A DNA stretch of 6,085 nt, from contig DAOURU010000075.1 of the NCBI GenBank assembly GCA_030627585.1, positions 1-6,085 on the forward strand. The letters are read 5' to 3'. The stretch comes from Bacillota bacterium (GTDB taxonomy: Bacteria > Bacillota > DSM-12270 > Thermacetogeniales > Thermacetogeniaceae). Of the stretch, positions 4,928 to 6,085 are shown piece by piece. The notes beneath the pieces were generated by a model. It was not told where the DNA came from. It saw only the letters and a program-made list of their open reading frames with translations, and did no database searches. Numbering within the stretch: position 1 is the stretch's first letter; every line of letters begins with the position of its first letter. Made by a program: the position numbers and the translations under genes.

Positions 4928-6085
4928 TTAGGCGAGGTATTGCCGGGCCAGGGTGATAAAAAACCGGGTAAACAGGCGGAGGCTTTTGATGTCGATGCGT
5001 TCGTCGGCACCGTGAATTGTGACCCGCAGTTCCGGAGGAAAGTCGGGAGCGAGAACTGCTACCCCGTAACAGGGAAAACCCGCCGCGCGCAGAAAGCGGG
5101 AATCGGTGGCGCCTGAAGAAATCATGGGGAGGCAGGCGGCGTCCCGGACCGCTCTGTCCCCTTTGAGATCTGCAGCTTCTTTCCAAACATCTTTTATGGC
5201 CTCTGCGACAATTTTATAGTAAGGTGAACGGAGGGGCGAAAAAGAGGGGGCGCGGTAGTTGGGCATTTCGATTTCGATATTTTCTCCTGCGCACTTGCGC
5301 AGCTCTCCCAGCACATACTCCCGGTCCTGTCCCGGCAGGACCCTGACATCTACATTGACCTCACACGAATCGGGGATGATGTTGGTTTTCACGCCGCCTC
5401 GAATGACATTGGGAGACATAGTGAGGCGGGTCATGGCGTGGAGGGTGGCGGCAAAACCCCGGTCCTCCCAGGCCGCGAGGAAATGGGAAAGGTTCTCCGG
5501 GGTGACCGGCTCTTTCCACCCCTTAATTTGGGCGAGTGTGTTCAGCAGTCGGCTCACCTCGGGAAGGAGGACGATTTCGGGCTGGTAGTCTCCCATGTTT
5601 TTCACCGCCTGCGCCATCGCCATGATGGCGTTTCTCCCGAGACTGGGAAGGGACCCGTGCGCCGCGGTGCCGCGCGCCCTCAGTGTGCTCCAGGCGAGAC
5701 CCTTTTCCCCAATCTGGATGAAGTAAACACTTTGCTTTCTCAGATTCAGGGGCTCCTCTGCTCCTTCGTTGATCACAAAATCTGCCGCAATTTTCTCCCG
5801 GTGGTGTCTGAGCAGGTGCTGGATCCCGCGCCTTCCCCCCTTTTCTTCGTCCGCAACCGCAGCAAAAACGAGGGTTCCCCGCAGGGGCCGCCTTTCTTGT
5901 TCCCGCGCCAGGGCGAGGAAGGCGGCTGCCTGGGCTGCTACCATACCCTTGCAGTCGAGGGCTCCTCTCCCGTGGACGAACCCGTTTTCGATTTCCCCTC
6001 CGAAGGGGTTGAAGCTCCACCCGCTGCCCGGAGGGACGACATCCAGATGCGAGAGAAAAAGGAGGCGCTTTGTCGCCGGCGAGGC
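4928..6085 (-). CDS. M20-family metallopeptidase/deacylase, 5' end outside window
   Basis: A partial gene with 385 C-terminal residues visible; the frame is open to the right edge, so the ATG at 5944 is internal, not the start. M20 enzymes are two-zinc hydrolases that remove terminal amino acids or acyl groups (carboxypeptidases, ArgE, DapE, aminoacylase). Motifs in fragment numbering: SHLDVVP (12-18; H13 zinc ligand, D15 its partner); GRGALDCKG (39-47; D44 bridging zinc); ADEE (78-81; E80 general base, E81 ligand); INEG (E107, ligand position); GTAAHGS (H143 of the lid domain); GGVKTNIIPDSCEVNVDVRVLPG (230-252), typical of the dimerisation domain; SGATDSRF and HGADERI (H358 ligand). All catalytic residues expected in this part are present, so it looks functional. 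The closing SGATDSRFLR...HGADERI pattern is nearer the carboxypeptidase/aminoacylase-like branch than classic ArgE, but the substrate is unknown. About 50-80 N-terminal residues are missing. It converges on the ger operon and is not part of it. Confidence 0.92.
   Translation of the reverse strand, partial: ASPATKRLLFLSHLDVVPPGSGWSFNPFGGEIENGFVHGRGALDCKGMVAAQAAAFLALAREQERRPLRGTLVFAAVADEEKGGRRGIQHLLRHHREKIAADFVINEGAEEPLNLRKQSVYFIQIGEKGLAWSTLRARGTAAHGSLPSLGRNAIMAMAQAVKNMGDYQPEIVLLPEVSRLLNTLAQIKGWKEPVTPENLSHFLAAWEDRGFAATLHAMTRLTMSPNVIRGGVKTNIIPDSCEVNVDVRVLPGQDREYVLGELRKCAGENIEIEMPNYRAPSFSPLRSPYYKIVAEAIKDVWKEAADLKGDRAVRDAACLPMISSGATDSRFLRAAGFPCYGVAVLAPDFPPELRVTIHGADERIDIKSLRLFTRFFITLARQYLA

Noticed and set aside
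5259..5588. Plus-strand 109-aa ORF within the peptidase gene
   Set aside because: It is a shadow of the well-supported M20 coding frame on the opposite strand.
1..6085. CRISPR arrays, tRNA/rRNA genes, insertion sequences, phage attachment sites
   Set aside because: No regular repeats, cloverleaf-like sequences, transposase fragments or terminal inverted repeats were found.

Overview
The window looks like chromosomal DNA from a spore-forming, fairly GC-rich member of the Firmicutes. The best guess is a clostridial or Peptococcaceae-type lineage (Pelotomaculum, Desulfotomaculum or Moorella-like). Evidence for this is a complete tricistronic GerA-family germinant-receptor operon (only endospore formers carry these), strong purine-rich Shine-Dalgarno sites, a TTG start, and GC-rich codon use. 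The genus is an impression from protein style, not a demonstrated match.

Layout: (1) 1-235 holds the 3' part of a small coiled-coil protein gene whose start is unclear and may be frameshifted. (2) 236-561 is non-coding. It contains a clean intrinsic terminator at 390-419 (8-bp stem, GGAA tetraloop, T-rich tail) and, about 60 bases further on, an extended -10-like element. (3) 562-4759 is a tightly packed plus-strand operon: A subunit (546 aa), B subunit (364 aa), C subunit lipoprotein (399 aa) and a 71-aa two-helix membrane protein. The gaps are 11 nt, a 4-nt overlap and 39 nt, and each gene has its own Shine-Dalgarno site. (4) 4760-4927 is a convergent intergenic stretch with one imperfect hairpin and no recognisable terminator for either side. 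(5) 4928-6085, minus strand, is the C-terminal 385 residues of an M20-family zinc metallopeptidase/deacylase whose 5' end lies outside the window.

How the genes work together: in the known GerA-family model, the A subunit (soluble N-terminal domain plus membrane helices), the B subunit (APC-transporter fold, germinant sensing) and the C subunit (lipoprotein) form a receptor in the spore inner membrane that commits the dormant spore to germination when nutrients are sensed. The fourth small gene fits the 'D' class of roughly 70-80-residue two-helix proteins found in some ger operons, and is the least characterised part of the system. Notable sequence oddities are a perfect 12-bp tandem duplication in the C-subunit gene that makes a textbook G-quadruplex motif (3491-3512) and encodes Gly8, and a changed RGPRE-type motif in the A subunit. 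I see no wholly new system. The small D-like gene and the G-rich tract are the parts that merit follow-up.
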